Source: Chryseobacterium sp. MYb264 (lineage in GTDB: Bacteria; Bacteroidota; Bacteroidia; Flavobacteriales; Weeksellaceae). From it: a DNA stretch of 64,000 bases. Made by a program: the position numbers and the translations under genes. The notes under the pieces are model-generated. The model ran no database searches, was not told the DNA's origin, and saw nothing but the letters and a program-made list of their open reading frames with translations. Location of the stretch: assembly GCF_035974275.1 (NCBI RefSeq), contig NZ_CP142422.1:4774001-4838000 (forward strand). The letters are read 5' to 3'. Every line of letters starts with the position of its first letter. The stretch's first letter is position 1. Shown here piece after piece: positions 7,716 through 16,733 of this stretch.

Positions 7716-8795
7716 CTACTTTTTGATTATCGTTTTATTAAATGCATCCGCAATAGAGCGTAATGATAACTTTGATAGATCTATATCCCAGAGAGGCTCA
7801 TTTTCATTAATTACCCGCAATGTTTTATCATTAAGATCAAATTGTTCGACAAAGCAATAGTAAAGCAGCCGTAAAAGCATTTTGGGATTTGTATCTTCCT
7901 TTGGGTGCAACTTAAAATAAAGGTAACCGGATTTATTTTTCTTTATTACATTGAGAGAGATAATTTGCTCTTCTCTGAAAAATTGATACCCCGCACACCA
8001 GTCACTTAATCGTTTTATTCTTCCTTTATTTGAAATTACATATTTCCCTTCAAAGCCGGGTAACGATCTCCAATATTCATCCTGTAAGTCTTTTATCGAT
8101 AAGTTGAAAATGGCAGGTGGATTCTTTTTATTAATTTGTGGTTTATCCAGTTTTTTCCAAAGCGAATCATTAAATACTTTTTTGGAATTACATATTGTTC
8201 TCACCTTAATCACGCCAAACTCTTTATTTCTTTCTCGAAGAACATAAGAAACGGGACGTAATGAAAGTTTTGACAAGTCTATATCCCATTGCGGATTACT
8301 CTCATTTACTACAGCAAGCCTTCTGTCTTTAATATCAAATTTTTCTACAAAACAATAATAAAGTAATTTGCTCATTACGGGTTGGACTTCTTTGCCTTCA
8401 TTATTTAATCTGCAATATAAAGAATACGTTGTATTGCTGTTGCGTATCATGAACTGAGATAATATCTGTTCTTTCAAAAATATTTTTCTTCCTTTTGAAG
8501 TCCAGCTTTCTAACCGTTTTATTCTACCTTTGTTAGAAATCATAAAACGATTTTCAAAGTCTTGGATTGGTATTGGAATCCAATATTCTCCGGGAAGATT
8601 TTCAAGCGACAGATTCATACATGGAGGAGGATTACCTTTGTCAATTAAAGGTTTACCCAGCTTCTCCCAAAGAAACTGATTAAATGAGTCAGCTGAAATA
8701 TCTGATGGTGTAGCGATGATAAAGTCTTCTTTTTTAGGAGGATTACTTTGCAAAAACCATCGAAATGTTGAGGGCACTGAAAAAGTAAACTTCAT
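7716..8795 (-). CDS. Tandem NUMOD4-domain protein with IS-derived start
   Basis: 359 residues built from two similar halves of about 170 residues. Each has an FN-x-LWEKL-type lead, NLS-(L/I)-x-x-L then EYW, a NUMOD4 core (FENRFMISNKGRIKRLE and FEGKYVISNKGRIKRLS), a (L)LYYCFVE-x-FD segment and a closing WDIDLSKLSLR. NUMOD4 modules normally bind DNA in homing endonucleases with an HNH domain; none is visible here. The first eight or nine codons (MKFTFSVPS) are encoded by the terminal inverted repeat of the adjoining IS1182-type element, so the original N-terminus was lost or replaced. It could be a DNA-binding relic or a small regulator. Confidence 0.6.
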   Translation of the reverse strand: MKFTFSVPSTFRWFLQSNPPKKEDFIIATPSDISADSFNQFLWEKLGKPLIDKGNPPPCMNLSLENLPGEYWIPIPIQDFENRFMISNKGRIKRLESWTSKGRKIFLKEQILSQFMIRNSNTTYSLYCRLNNEGKEVQPVMSKLLYYCFVEKFDIKDRRLAVVNESNPQWDIDLSKLSLRPVSYVLRERNKEFGVIKVRTICNSKKVFNDSLWKKLDKPQINKKNPPAIFNLSIKDLQDEYWRSLPGFEGKYVISNKGRIKRLSDWCAGYQFFREEQIISLNVIKKNKSGYLYFKLHPKEDTNPKMLLRLLYYCFVEQFDLNDKTLRVINENEPLWDIDLSKLSLRSIADAFNKTIIKK

Positions 8796-8797
8796 TA

Positions 8798-8838
8798 AAA
8801 AAAATAAGCAAAACTTTAAAAGTTTTGCTTATTTTTTT
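8798..8838. terminator. Long hairpin inside the IS, both directions
   Basis: Arms of roughly 18 bp (AATAAGCAAAACTT and AAGTTTTGCTTATT plus A/T tails) form a bidirectional terminator between the left inverted repeat and the transposase. It would shield the transposase from outside transcription. Confidence 0.7.
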
Positions 8839-8869
8839 ATCTTCAATGTAAATTTCAATAGCAAAGCAA

Positions 8870-10318
8870 ATGTTAATACAGCAAGAAAAACTTCCGTTGA
8901 GTGCCTATTCCGGTTTGTATGATTTAATTGTACCGAAGGAAAACCTTCTTAGAAAAATTAATGAGCTGATTGATTTTTCTTTCATCTATGATGAGCTTTT
9001 GAGCAAATACTGCTTAAACAATGGTCGCAATGCTGAAAGTCCGGTACGGATGTTTAAATACCTGCTTTTAAAAAGTATTTATACAGTTTCTGATGTAGAT
9101 GTGGTAGAGCGTTCCCGGTATGATATGTCCTTTAAATATTTCTTGGATATGACTCCGGAAGAAGATGTAATCAATCCCAGTTCCCTTACAAAATTCAGAA
9201 AACTGCGTTTGAAAGATAGTGATCTTTTAAGCTTGCTCATTGGTAAAACCGTGAGTATTGCGATTGAAAAAGGCATCATCAAATCCAGATCCATCATTGT
9301 AGATGCCACTCACACCTTGTCGATGAGCAATCCTTTTTCAACGATAGAAGTATTGCGGGAGCGCTCAAAACTGCTTCGCAAGACCGTTTATCAGTTTGAT
9401 GAAGAATTTAAAACTAAAATGCCCTCAAAAAATATTGAAAATGATTTAAACAAAGAATTGGATTATTGCAGAGAACTCGAAAAACGCATTGAAAACGAAG
9501 CTTCTATCAGGGAGATTCCTGCTGTAAAGGAGAAGCTGAATCTTTTGAAGGAAACAGTGAGAGACACCGGGGAGCAGATGGTTTTTTCAAAAGATGCCGA
9601 CGCTAAAACGGGTCACAAATCGGCTGACAGTTCTTTTTTCGGATACAAAACGCACTTGGCGATGAGCGAAGAGCGGATTATTACGGCGGCCGTGGTAACT
9701 TCGGGAGAAAAAGGCGACGGCCCGGAACTGCCAAAATTACTGCAGATGAGCCAGGACAACGGGATGGAGGTAGATGCCATCATTGGTGACGCTGCTTACA
9801 GCGGAAAAGAAAATCTGAAAATTGCGGGCGAACAAAATATTAAAATAGTAGCCAGACTTAATCCTTCCATCACCCAGGGTTTTCGAAAAGATGAAGACCG
9901 TTTTGATTACAATAAAGATGCCGACCGTTTTGTGTGTCCTGCAGGGCATTTGGCGATTCGCAAAGCTCGTGGCGGGAAGAAACACGTAGGCGGAAATCAA
10001 GTGGATACCTATTATTTTGATATTGAAAAATGCAAGGTTTGCCCATTAAAAGAAGGATGTTATAAAGAAGGAGCAAAATCTAAAACTTATTCGGTTTCCA
10101 TAAAATCAGACTTACATAAGGAGCAAATGATTTTTCAGGAAAGCGATTATTACAAAGAAAAATCGAAACACCGCTATAAAATCGAAGCCAAAAACAGCGA
10201 GCTTAAAAACGTACACGGCTACGACAGGGCGATTGCAAATGGTATTGAAAATATGCAAATGCAGGGTGCAATGGCTATTTTCACTGTCAATTTGAAGAGA
10301 ATCCTGAAATTAATATAG
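8870..10318 (+). CDS. IS1182-family transposase
   Basis: 482 residues. The N-terminal part is a helical DNA-binding region with the conserved segment YLLLKSIYTVSD and RYDMSFKYFLD (DUF772-type). The DDE nuclease fold follows: first Asp in SIIVDATHT, second in AIIGDAAYSG, and Glu in the C-terminal YKIEAKNSELKNVHG. A cysteine-rich insert (KCKVCPLKEGC) near residue 385 is typical of the family. The frame is intact and full length, so the element may be active. Confidence 0.93.
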   Translation: MLIQQEKLPLSAYSGLYDLIVPKENLLRKINELIDFSFIYDELLSKYCLNNGRNAESPVRMFKYLLLKSIYTVSDVDVVERSRYDMSFKYFLDMTPEEDVINPSSLTKFRKLRLKDSDLLSLLIGKTVSIAIEKGIIKSRSIIVDATHTLSMSNPFSTIEVLRERSKLLRKTVYQFDEEFKTKMPSKNIENDLNKELDYCRELEKRIENEASIREIPAVKEKLNLLKETVRDTGEQMVFSKDADAKTGHKSADSSFFGYKTHLAMSEERIITAAVVTSGEKGDGPELPKLLQMSQDNGMEVDAIIGDAAYSGKENLKIAGEQNIKIVARLNPSITQGFRKDEDRFDYNKDADRFVCPAGHLAIRKARGGKKHVGGNQVDTYYFDIEKCKVCPLKEGCYKEGAKSKTYSVSIKSDLHKEQMIFQESDYYKEKSKHRYKIEAKNSELKNVHGYDRAIANGIENMQMQGAMAIFTVNLKRILKLI

Positions 10319-10580
10319 AGAAATCGATCTATACTCCGTCTTTTATAAACATCGCAGGCGTGGCGCAATATCAATCCCGTTAAACCTCAAAAATTTGATA
10401 CTGAAAAAAAGAAAAAAAGCTTATTACGAAGGTTTAATTTTCGTAATAAACTCTTAATTCTAACTCCAAATCAATTGGTAATTCTATATGAACGGGGTTT
10501 TTCAGTGCCCTCCTTTGTGGGACAGTTTATTTTTTTGAATCTTAAAAAGAGGTATCTTAAATCAGCTACGGTATAATGGA

Positions 10581-11609
10581 TTATTTTCCAAATTCTTTAC
10601 GTATAATTTCTGCTCCTGCGCTCAATGCACTTAATTTACCTCTTGCTACATTTCGTGACAAAGGAGCCATACCACAGTTTGTGGAGGGATATAGATTTTC
10701 GATATCGACAAACTCAAGAGCTTTACGCAATGTATTGGCTACTTCTTCGGGGGTTTCGATAGTATTGGTCGCCACATCGATTGCGCCAACCATTACTTTT
10801 TTGCCACGAACAAGCTCCATTAAATGCAAAGGCACATTTGAGTTATGACATTCCAATGACACAACGTCAATTGTAGATTTTTGAATTTTAGGGAAAATTT
10901 CTTCGTATTGGCGCCATTCTGAGCCCAGTGTTTTTTTCCAGTCATTATTGGCTTTTATTCCATAGCCATAACAAATATGGACCGCCGTCTGGCAGTGTAA
11001 CCCTTCAATAGCTCTTTCTAATGCAGCCATTCCCCAGTCGTTTACTTCATCAAAGAAAACATTAAATGCAGGCTCGTCAAACTGGATAATATCTACCCCC
11101 GCATCCTGCAGTTCTCTTGCTTCTTCATTAAGGGCTTTCGCGAATTCCCAAGCCAGCTTTTCACGACTCTTGTAATGGTCATCGTATAAGGTGTCTACCA
11201 TGGTCAACGGCCCGGGTAAAGCCCATTTTATAGGTTTGTCCGTCTGTTTGCGTAAAAATTTAGCATCTTCAACAAAAACTGCTTTCTGACGTGCCACCTC
11301 ACCTATAACCATAGGTACACTGGCATCATAACGGTCACGAATTTTTACGATTTTACGATTTTCAAAATCTACCCCACTCAGATGCTCGATAAAGGTGGTT
11401 ACGAAATGCTGACGTGTTTGTTCACCGTCACTAATGATATCCACCCCTGCTAATTGTTGTTCCTGCAATGAAATAAGCAAAGCATCCTGTTTCCCTTCAA
11501 GCAGCTGATCGCCTTCTAATTTCCAGGGTGACCATAACTTTTCCGGGGGTGCAAGCCACGCAGGTTTGGGTAAGCTTCCCACAATTGACGTGGGTACTAA
11601 TTTCTTCAT
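10581..11609 (-). CDS. mesD: Core methionine synthase, MesD-like (MetE C-terminal family)
   Basis: 342 residues matching only the catalytic half of cobalamin-independent methionine synthase. Zinc/homocysteine-binding residues are visible: AVHICYG (His and Cys), VVSLECH (Glu) and STNCGM (Cys). IIQFDEPAF carries the conserved DEP. The N-terminal folate-binding half of MetE is missing. The gene lies 29 bp downstream of a DUF1852 gene on the same strand. Published work on folate-independent methionine synthases describes this pair as MesD with its partner MesX, oxygen-dependent and with an unidentified methyl donor. I assign the name from that context; a different MetE-core subgroup is possible. 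Confidence 0.8.
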   Translation of the reverse strand: MKKLVPTSIVGSLPKPAWLAPPEKLWSPWKLEGDQLLEGKQDALLISLQEQQLAGVDIISDGEQTRQHFVTTFIEHLSGVDFENRKIVKIRDRYDASVPMVIGEVARQKAVFVEDAKFLRKQTDKPIKWALPGPLTMVDTLYDDHYKSREKLAWEFAKALNEEARELQDAGVDIIQFDEPAFNVFFDEVNDWGMAALERAIEGLHCQTAVHICYGYGIKANNDWKKTLGSEWRQYEEIFPKIQKSTIDVVSLECHNSNVPLHLMELVRGKKVMVGAIDVATNTIETPEEVANTLRKALEFVDIENLYPSTNCGMAPLSRNVARGKLSALSAGAEIIRKEFGK

Positions 11610-11638
11610 AATAAAATAATTTTATTGGATTGTATTGA

Positions 11639-12637
11639 TTACTGACTGAAATTGGCCGACCAATGTTCTAGGAAGCTTTGGTTAGGCTTAATGAAATGTT
11701 TTTCTGTGAATTTGCCCTGTTCTATTGCCAGCTGGCTGCGCTCTTCGCGGTTGTATACGATTTTGGTTAAAGAATGGTCCTGGTTTTTCAGACTGGGCTT
11801 GTAGCGCTGGTCTGCGACAGAATTGGCATTATAAATTTCAGGTCTGTAAATTTTTTGAAAGGTTTCCATGGTGCTGATGGTACTGATCAATTCTAGGTTG
11901 GTATAATCAAACAGTAAGTCGCCAAAGAAGAAAAATGCCAAAGGTGCGGCGCTGTTGGGTGGCATAAAATAACGAACCTGCAGCCCCATTTTTTTGAAGT
12001 ATTGCTCCGTTAAAGAAGATTCACTCGGTTGGTATTCAAAGCCTAATATTGGATGGTGGTTTCCGGTACGATGGTAGGTTTTGTTCTCTGCTACGCTCAG
12101 ACAAATAACAGGTCTTTTGGCGAACTGTTTTTTGTAACTTTCTGAATTTACAAAATGTTTAAATATATTGCCGTGTAATTCGCCAAAATTATCAGGGATG
12201 CTAAATTTATCTTTCCCTTTGTTATGGTCTAAAAGCAGGACACTAAAATCGTAATCCCGTACATAAGACGAAAAGTTATTTCCAACAATGCCCTCAATTC
12301 GTTTACCTGTTTTATGGTCTATAATATGCGTTTTCAGGATTTCAATCGACGGGAAAGTAGTACCGCTCCCATCAATATCGATATCAACAGAAACAATTTC
12401 TAATTCAACGGTATAACGATTGTTATCAGGATTATCCCATTTTGCCAGGGAATTAAAACGATTGTTAATCATATTGATCGTATTACGCAAATTCTCCTGA
12501 CGGCTTGCTCCTCTTGCCAAATTAGCAAAATTCGTTGTTGCACGCGTATTGTCGGAGGGAATATAGTTTTCGTTGAAGTAAATACTTTTTAAGGTGAAGG
12601 TAAAATCTTGGGACTTGGTATTCAGGGTATTTTCCAT
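11639..12637 (-). CDS. mesX: DUF1852 protein, MesX-like partner of the methionine synthase
   Basis: 332 residues without signal peptide or membrane segments. I recognise the DUF1852 pattern from GASRQENLRN, a segment around DFSVLLLDHN, and NKTYHRTGNHHPILG followed by RYFMPPNSAAPLAFFFFGD. Known biology: DUF1852 is encoded next to mesD and is required for its activity in aerobic bacteria, perhaps by making the methyl donor. First gene of a two-gene operon, divergent from an Lrp regulator 366 bp away. The biochemical activity of the protein is not known to me. Confidence 0.8.
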   Translation of the reverse strand: MENTLNTKSQDFTFTLKSIYFNENYIPSDNTRATTNFANLARGASRQENLRNTINMINNRFNSLAKWDNPDNNRYTVELEIVSVDIDIDGSGTTFPSIEILKTHIIDHKTGKRIEGIVGNNFSSYVRDYDFSVLLLDHNKGKDKFSIPDNFGELHGNIFKHFVNSESYKKQFAKRPVICLSVAENKTYHRTGNHHPILGFEYQPSESSLTEQYFKKMGLQVRYFMPPNSAAPLAFFFFGDLLFDYTNLELISTISTMETFQKIYRPEIYNANSVADQRYKPSLKNQDHSLTKIVYNREERSQLAIEQGKFTEKHFIKPNQSFLEHWSANFSQ

Positions 12638-13003
12638 TTATTTTTTGTTTTTTATTAAATTTTATAATATGATCAATTCATTTAATTACCTGTATTTATA
12701 TTGTCTTTCATTTTGCAAGATAAAATCAATGCCTACTTACAATCAGGAAATTATTCTTTTAAAACGTCTGAACTCTTGCAAACCTGTTGACAGTCTTCAG
12801 CTTTTGTGTTGGGGAAAAAAACTCTACAAAATCAATGGATATTCTTTATAGAATGTTCTCTTAAATATTTTGTAAAAATACCTAAACCTAATAAAAATAT
12901 TGCCATTTAGTAAAAATTCAGTAAAAAAGACCTGTATTTAAAGATTTATAAGTGATTTTTTCTGTATATTTAAATTTTTAAAACAAAAACAGAAAATTTT
13001 ACT
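12638..13003. other. Divergent regulatory region between mesX and the Lrp gene
   Basis: AT-rich 366-bp spacer that must hold both promoters. I found no clean TAnnTTTG element in either direction, and no S-adenosylmethionine riboswitch that I can support. A short rightward frame ending at 12851 has no coding character. Confidence 0.5.
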
Positions 13004-13465
13004 GTGGATAATATTGACGAAAAAGATTTACAGCTCTTAAAACTATTACAAAACAATGCAAAACTAACCGTTAAGGAGCTTGCACAGGAAGTTAGCCTGT
13101 CTCTTACACCTGTCTACGAAAGGATTAAAAGACTTGAGCAGGAAGGTTACATCAGAAAATATGCAGCGATACTTGATGCCGAAAAACTCAATCGTGGATT
13201 TATGGTTCTCTGTCAGATTAAATTAAAGATTCACGAAAAATCTGTCGGACACGATTTTGTAAAAGAAATCCTCAAAATAGACGAAGTGGTGGAGTGTTTT
13301 AACATTTCCGGTGATTATGACTTCTTTTTAAAAGTTCAGGCAAAGGACATGAAACATTATCAGGATTTTGTATTTAATAAATTAGGATCGGTAGATTCAA
13401 TTGGAAGTACGCACAGTACCTTTGTTATGGCGGAGGTAAAAAATTTGCACGGAATAAAGATATAA
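13004..13465 (+). CDS. Lrp/AsnC-family regulator, probable regulator of mesXD
   Basis: 153 residues beginning at GTG 13004. The N-terminal helix-turn-helix (KDLQLLKLLQNNAKLTVKEL, then VSLSLTPVYERIKRLE) and the C-terminal RAM/AsnC ligand-binding domain (VVECFNISGDYDFFLKVQA) have family-typical length and order. Such proteins sense amino acids and form octamers on DNA. The divergent position next to a methionine synthase operon suggests methionine or another amino acid as effector; this is inference. Confidence 0.9.
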   Translation: MDNIDEKDLQLLKLLQNNAKLTVKELAQEVSLSLTPVYERIKRLEQEGYIRKYAAILDAEKLNRGFMVLCQIKLKIHEKSVGHDFVKEILKIDEVVECFNISGDYDFFLKVQAKDMKHYQDFVFNKLGSVDSIGSTHSTFVMAEVKNLHGIKI

Positions 13466-14093
13466 ACATGTAAAGAATGCTATCTGAAGATCCTTTAAAA
13501 TTGAGGGTATTTACATATGGACGCAGATCCGGCTTATCAATATGTAAATATCAGTCATGACGGTTGCAAAAGTCGACCAACTGAGGGATGAGTAAGACTG
13601 ACTTTTTGAATAATGCGAAACATGTAGCGCATGTTTAAATATAATCTGATCATTTCCTGGCTTACACTAGGAACGAATGGGCTGATGAACTAAAATGTTT
13701 GCTATTATCCGGAAAATATGTGAGAGGAGCGGAAGATAAAAAAGTCTTTTTAGGCATTCCTTGTAGAAAGATGGTTAAACAATTTTGTGCCATTTTGTAA
13801 TGATGATTATAAACCGTCGTCAGCAGGTCTGAAAATTGAAAATACCGCCTTAGTGACGGTACTATTGATTAGTTTATAAGGGTTTTCATGGTTTTTGTGT
13901 TTTTTCTGAACTAACTTATAAATTAGTTTTTTTACCTAAAATTTGTGTTGATACCTCTTTGATTAAAATTTCCACCCTTATGTAATTAATAACAAAAATA
14001 CAATTAGTTGTATTGCAGGGAACTACACTTTTGTGTAGATTTGTGTTATAAAGATGAAAACTACCCTTTTAGGTAGTGTCCCTATCAAGTGCC
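13466..14093. other. Intergenic with inverted repeats
   Basis: No intact gene. A perfect 11-bp inverted repeat (TATTTACATAT 13508-13518, ATATGTAAATA 13540-13550) follows the Lrp gene. A frame near 13680-13800 reads TRNEWADELKCLLLSGKYVR and may be a remnant of unknown kind. AACTAA/TTAGTT arms around 13910-13929 followed by T's look like a weak terminator. Confidence 0.35.
13997..14076. promoter_or_regulatory. Cluster of three inverted repeats upstream of the LuxR-type gene
   Basis: AATACAA-TTAG-TTGTATT (13997-14014), CTACAC-TTTT-GTGTAG (14023-14038) and CTACC-CTTTTA-GGTAG (14061-14076). The last two share the pattern CTAC(A/C)C-TTTT and are centred 38 bp apart. They end 17 bp before ATG 14094 and may be binding sites for the encoded regulator. 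Confidence 0.4.
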
Positions 14094-14852
14094 ATGGAAG
14101 ATATCAGCAGGTTTTTTAATGAAAACAATAAAATAGAATCTGATGCCAAGATTGACTATTCGCAGAGAAATGACTATCTGGAAGCTGTAAAGGCATTTTC
14201 CAGAATGTCCTACCAGAGTTTATATATTATTGATTACTTTGAAAAGGCTTTCGAATATGTCTCGGACAATCCTCTTTTTTTATGCGGAATGACATCAGAA
14301 GAGGTGAAAAAGCTTGGTTATGCATTCTATTTTAAAAATGTAAAACCGGAAGATCTGGAACTCCTGGTAAAGATTAATAAAGCTGGATTCGAATTCTATG
14401 AAAAACTGAAAATAGAAGACAGAAAACTCTATACGATTTCTTATGATTTCTGTTTAATTAATGAGAAAAAAAATGAAGTGCTTATCAATCACAAATTGAC
14501 CCCCTTTTTTCTGACAGATGATGGTAAAGTGTGGAAAGCGATTTGTATGGTATCACTTTCCAGTGCACAATCATCCGGAAATGTCATTCTCAGCAAAGAT
14601 CAAAGTGATGACCTCTGGATCTATGATATCCAGAAGGATCAATGGTTTAAAGAAGAGAAGAAAAAACTCTCCCAAAGAGAATATGAAATTTTAAGTCTGT
14701 CGGCCAGCGGGCTGAAGATTACTGAAATTGCTGATAAGATATTCGTAACTTCGGATACGGTTAAATTTCACAGAAAAAAACTTTTTGAAAAAATAGGAGT
14801 TAACAATATCGCAGAAGCTCTGGCCTACGCTAAAAATAATAAACTGTTATAG
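14094..14852 (+). CDS. LuxR-type helix-turn-helix regulator with PAS-like N-terminus
   Basis: About 252 residues from ATG 14094; a GTG six codons upstream would start inside an inverted repeat. Residues about 25-170 resemble a PAS-type sensor (IIDYFEKAFEYVSDNPLFLCG is the typical opening in flavobacterial homologues). Residues about 190-250 are a LuxR/GerE HTH (LSQREYEILSLSASGLK, then ITEIADKIFVTSDTVKFHRK). There is no receiver domain, so it is not a classical response regulator. Monocistronic; the signal and targets are unknown. Confidence 0.82.
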   Translation: MEDISRFFNENNKIESDAKIDYSQRNDYLEAVKAFSRMSYQSLYIIDYFEKAFEYVSDNPLFLCGMTSEEVKKLGYAFYFKNVKPEDLELLVKINKAGFEFYEKLKIEDRKLYTISYDFCLINEKKNEVLINHKLTPFFLTDDGKVWKAICMVSLSSAQSSGNVILSKDQSDDLWIYDIQKDQWFKEEKKKLSQREYEILSLSASGLKITEIADKIFVTSDTVKFHRKKLFEKIGVNNIAEALAYAKNNKLL

Positions 14853-15166
14853 TTTAGCTGGTTGTGAAACTAATTTTTAAGGTCCTTCTAAAATAGGATA
14901 GCTCACCGGTATCGCGTTCGATGTCTGAAGGTCAGCTTATTGCCGCCTGGGTTTTAAAGTTACATTGAAAACAAAAAATAGGGTCAGCAGCTTTCATAAG
15001 AGTCAAAAGCGATTCAATACACCGAAAAATTTCAGAAGAGTATTCTCGGTTCTTTTCCACTTAAAAATCACCGTTTTTTTACGGTATTTATATGAATAAT
15101 TTTCAGGATTAAAAATTAGGTCTGATATTTGTATTGAGTAGCAAAACTAAATGACTCCTTATTTTT
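14853..15166. other. Intergenic, nothing identified
   Basis: Spacer of about 310 bp. Only a small ACCGT/ACGGT hairpin (15070-15085) was noticed. Confidence 0.4.
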
Positions 15167-16207
15167 ATGAAAAACATTCTTGTGAAAAAATCATTTCTAT
15201 CAACACTAATCATTGCATTTTTCGTGGTTTCCTGTAAAAAAGAAATTGAAAAAGTTAATGATGCGATCACTGATACGGCAACCGCAATTTCGGACCTCCC
15301 TGAAGAAGCTGAAAAAGATTCTGTAAAAATAGATTCCCCTGTGGTACAAAAAGAATCCATGCCTCCTGCGATGCAGGAAACAGGCTTTTACAATGCCTTT
15401 GTGCTTCCTAAAGATAAAAAGCTGAGAGATTCTGCCTATTCGATATTCAGTAAAAAATATAGTGAAAGGGAACGTTATGCTATTTTGGCCTTAAACAGAT
15501 TGGATTCTAAAAATAAGTGGAATTCTGATACGCTGGTGGTTCCTGCAAAGATAGATACAACTCTTATGTCTTATTCTCCTTTTCCCATGCAGCTGGATGT
15601 ATTGAGCGGGGTTAAGAAGTTTGTGGTATTTTCTTATCCTCTTCAGGCTTATGGGGTTTATACAGACGGAAGCCTCGTAAAATGGGGACCTACCAGTATG
15701 GGGAAAAAAACGGCAAAGACAAAAACAGGATTAACATTTGCCAACTGGAAAAAACAGCTTGCTATTTCTACGGTAAGCAGCGAATGGAAATTGCCTTATA
15801 ATTTTAATATTTTTAATCTTGACGGAATTGGATGGCATCAGTATGACCTCCCCGGATATCCGGCGTCACATTCTTGTTTGAGATTGCTGATGAAAGATGC
15901 AAAATGGTTATACGGATATGCCGATACATGGGTACTGAATCCGGGAGGGGCAACCACCAAAGCAAAAGGAACAGCAGTACTAGTTTACGGGGATTATAAA
16001 TGGGGTAAAAGAAAGCCTTGGAGAAATTTACTGGAAGATCCTAACGCGAATAATGTGTCTGTAGAGGAAATGACCAAAATGATTGAACCCAATGTTGAAA
16101 AAATCATAAGAGAGCAGAACAACCGCGAAAAAGTGGTTGATTCTATCAGGGCTGCAAAAGCGATGATCCAGCAGATGCCTGAGAACCCTAAAACACAATC
16201 TCCTTAA
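15167..16207 (+). CDS. Lipoprotein L,D-transpeptidase (YkuD family)
   Basis: 346 residues with a lipoprotein signal (FFVVSCKKE, lipobox Cys near residue 23), so it is exported and lipidated. The YkuD domain (about residues 135-285) has WHQYDLPGYPASHSCLRL: conserved His, then S-H-S-C-L-R with the nucleophilic cysteine, where most members read SHGCxR. These enzymes form 3-3 peptidoglycan crosslinks or attach proteins to peptidoglycan. The serine in place of glycine is a mild deviation. The stop overlaps the stop of the convergent membrane gene. Confidence 0.88.
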   Translation: MKNILVKKSFLSTLIIAFFVVSCKKEIEKVNDAITDTATAISDLPEEAEKDSVKIDSPVVQKESMPPAMQETGFYNAFVLPKDKKLRDSAYSIFSKKYSERERYAILALNRLDSKNKWNSDTLVVPAKIDTTLMSYSPFPMQLDVLSGVKKFVVFSYPLQAYGVYTDGSLVKWGPTSMGKKTAKTKTGLTFANWKKQLAISTVSSEWKLPYNFNIFNLDGIGWHQYDLPGYPASHSCLRLLMKDAKWLYGYADTWVLNPGGATTKAKGTAVLVYGDYKWGKRKPWRNLLEDPNANNVSVEEMTKMIEPNVEKIIREQNNREKVVDSIRAAKAMIQQMPENPKTQSP

Positions 16208-16731
16208 TGGTTTTTCTTTTCAAACTGAAGAGTCGATTCCTCGGCAAATCTTCTTAGCTTCAGCATTTCATCTTTTCCTTTATGCTGTCCGAATCGTGCT
16301 GCGGCATAGGTCAGTGCAATAAAGATGAGCATTAAGAAAGAAGCATGCAAGGCCCATGGATACTCATGGCTCCTGATTTGTTTTTCCACATAATACATGG
16401 TGAAAAAAGTCATCCACAGAATTGAAAACGAAAAATAAAGAAACATAAAAAAAGTCCAAACCGCTGAACTGGGTCCGAAAATACCCCGTATTGCGGTTTG
16501 TTCGTCTTCTATCTCTACTCTCAGTGCTAACTGTGGTTTCCAGTAGCTGTTATCGCCCGTTTCTACGCAAATGGTAGCCACTTCTCTGTTGATATTTCCT
16601 GAAAATTCATCCTGATGATCACTAAGGTAGTTTTTCAGATTTTCGGCGTATTCTTCCTTGCTCAAATGAGTAAACATTTTAAATCTGGGTCTTGTACGGA
16701 TCTTGTCTAATGTGGTTTCTTCGGTATTCAT
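16204..16731 (-). CDS. Conserved membrane protein, two TM segments
   Basis: 175 residues: a soluble N-terminal part of about 90 residues, then hydrophobic segments at about 92-115 and 128-148, and a charged C-terminus. I do not recognise a named family. It overlaps the convergent transpeptidase gene by 4 bp. A decayed reading frame ends three bases before its start, suggesting it was once the downstream gene of a leftward operon. Confidence 0.65.
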   Translation of the reverse strand: MNTEETTLDKIRTRPRFKMFTHLSKEEYAENLKNYLSDHQDEFSGNINREVATICVETGDNSYWKPQLALRVEIEDEQTAIRGIFGPSSAVWTFFMFLYFSFSILWMTFFTMYYVEKQIRSHEYPWALHASFLMLIFIALTYAAARFGQHKGKDEMLKLRRFAEESTLQFEKKNH

Positions 16732-16733
16732 AT

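Larger units (their letters stand above)
8770..10512 (+). mobile_element. IS1182-type insertion sequence
   Basis: Terminal inverted repeats GAGGGCACTGAAAAA at 8770-8784 and its complement at 10498-10512 bound a 1.74-kb element with one transposase. A long hairpin near the left end (8798-8838) and another near the right end (10421-10449, TTATTACGAA/TTCGTAATAA) would block transcription crossing the element. No obvious target-site duplication is seen next to the repeats. The left end reads into the NUMOD4 gene, supplying its start codon. Confidence 0.85.

Noticed and set aside
9079..10076. Leftward ORFs inside the IS1182 transposase
   Set aside because: Shadows of the transposase on the opposite strand.
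12594..12851. 85-codon rightward ORF in the mesX/Lrp spacer
   Set aside because: Overlaps the mesX start, AT-driven composition, no recognisable motif.
12638..13003. Possible S-adenosylmethionine riboswitch upstream of mesX
   Set aside because: Looked for paired helices and conserved cores; none could be supported by eye.
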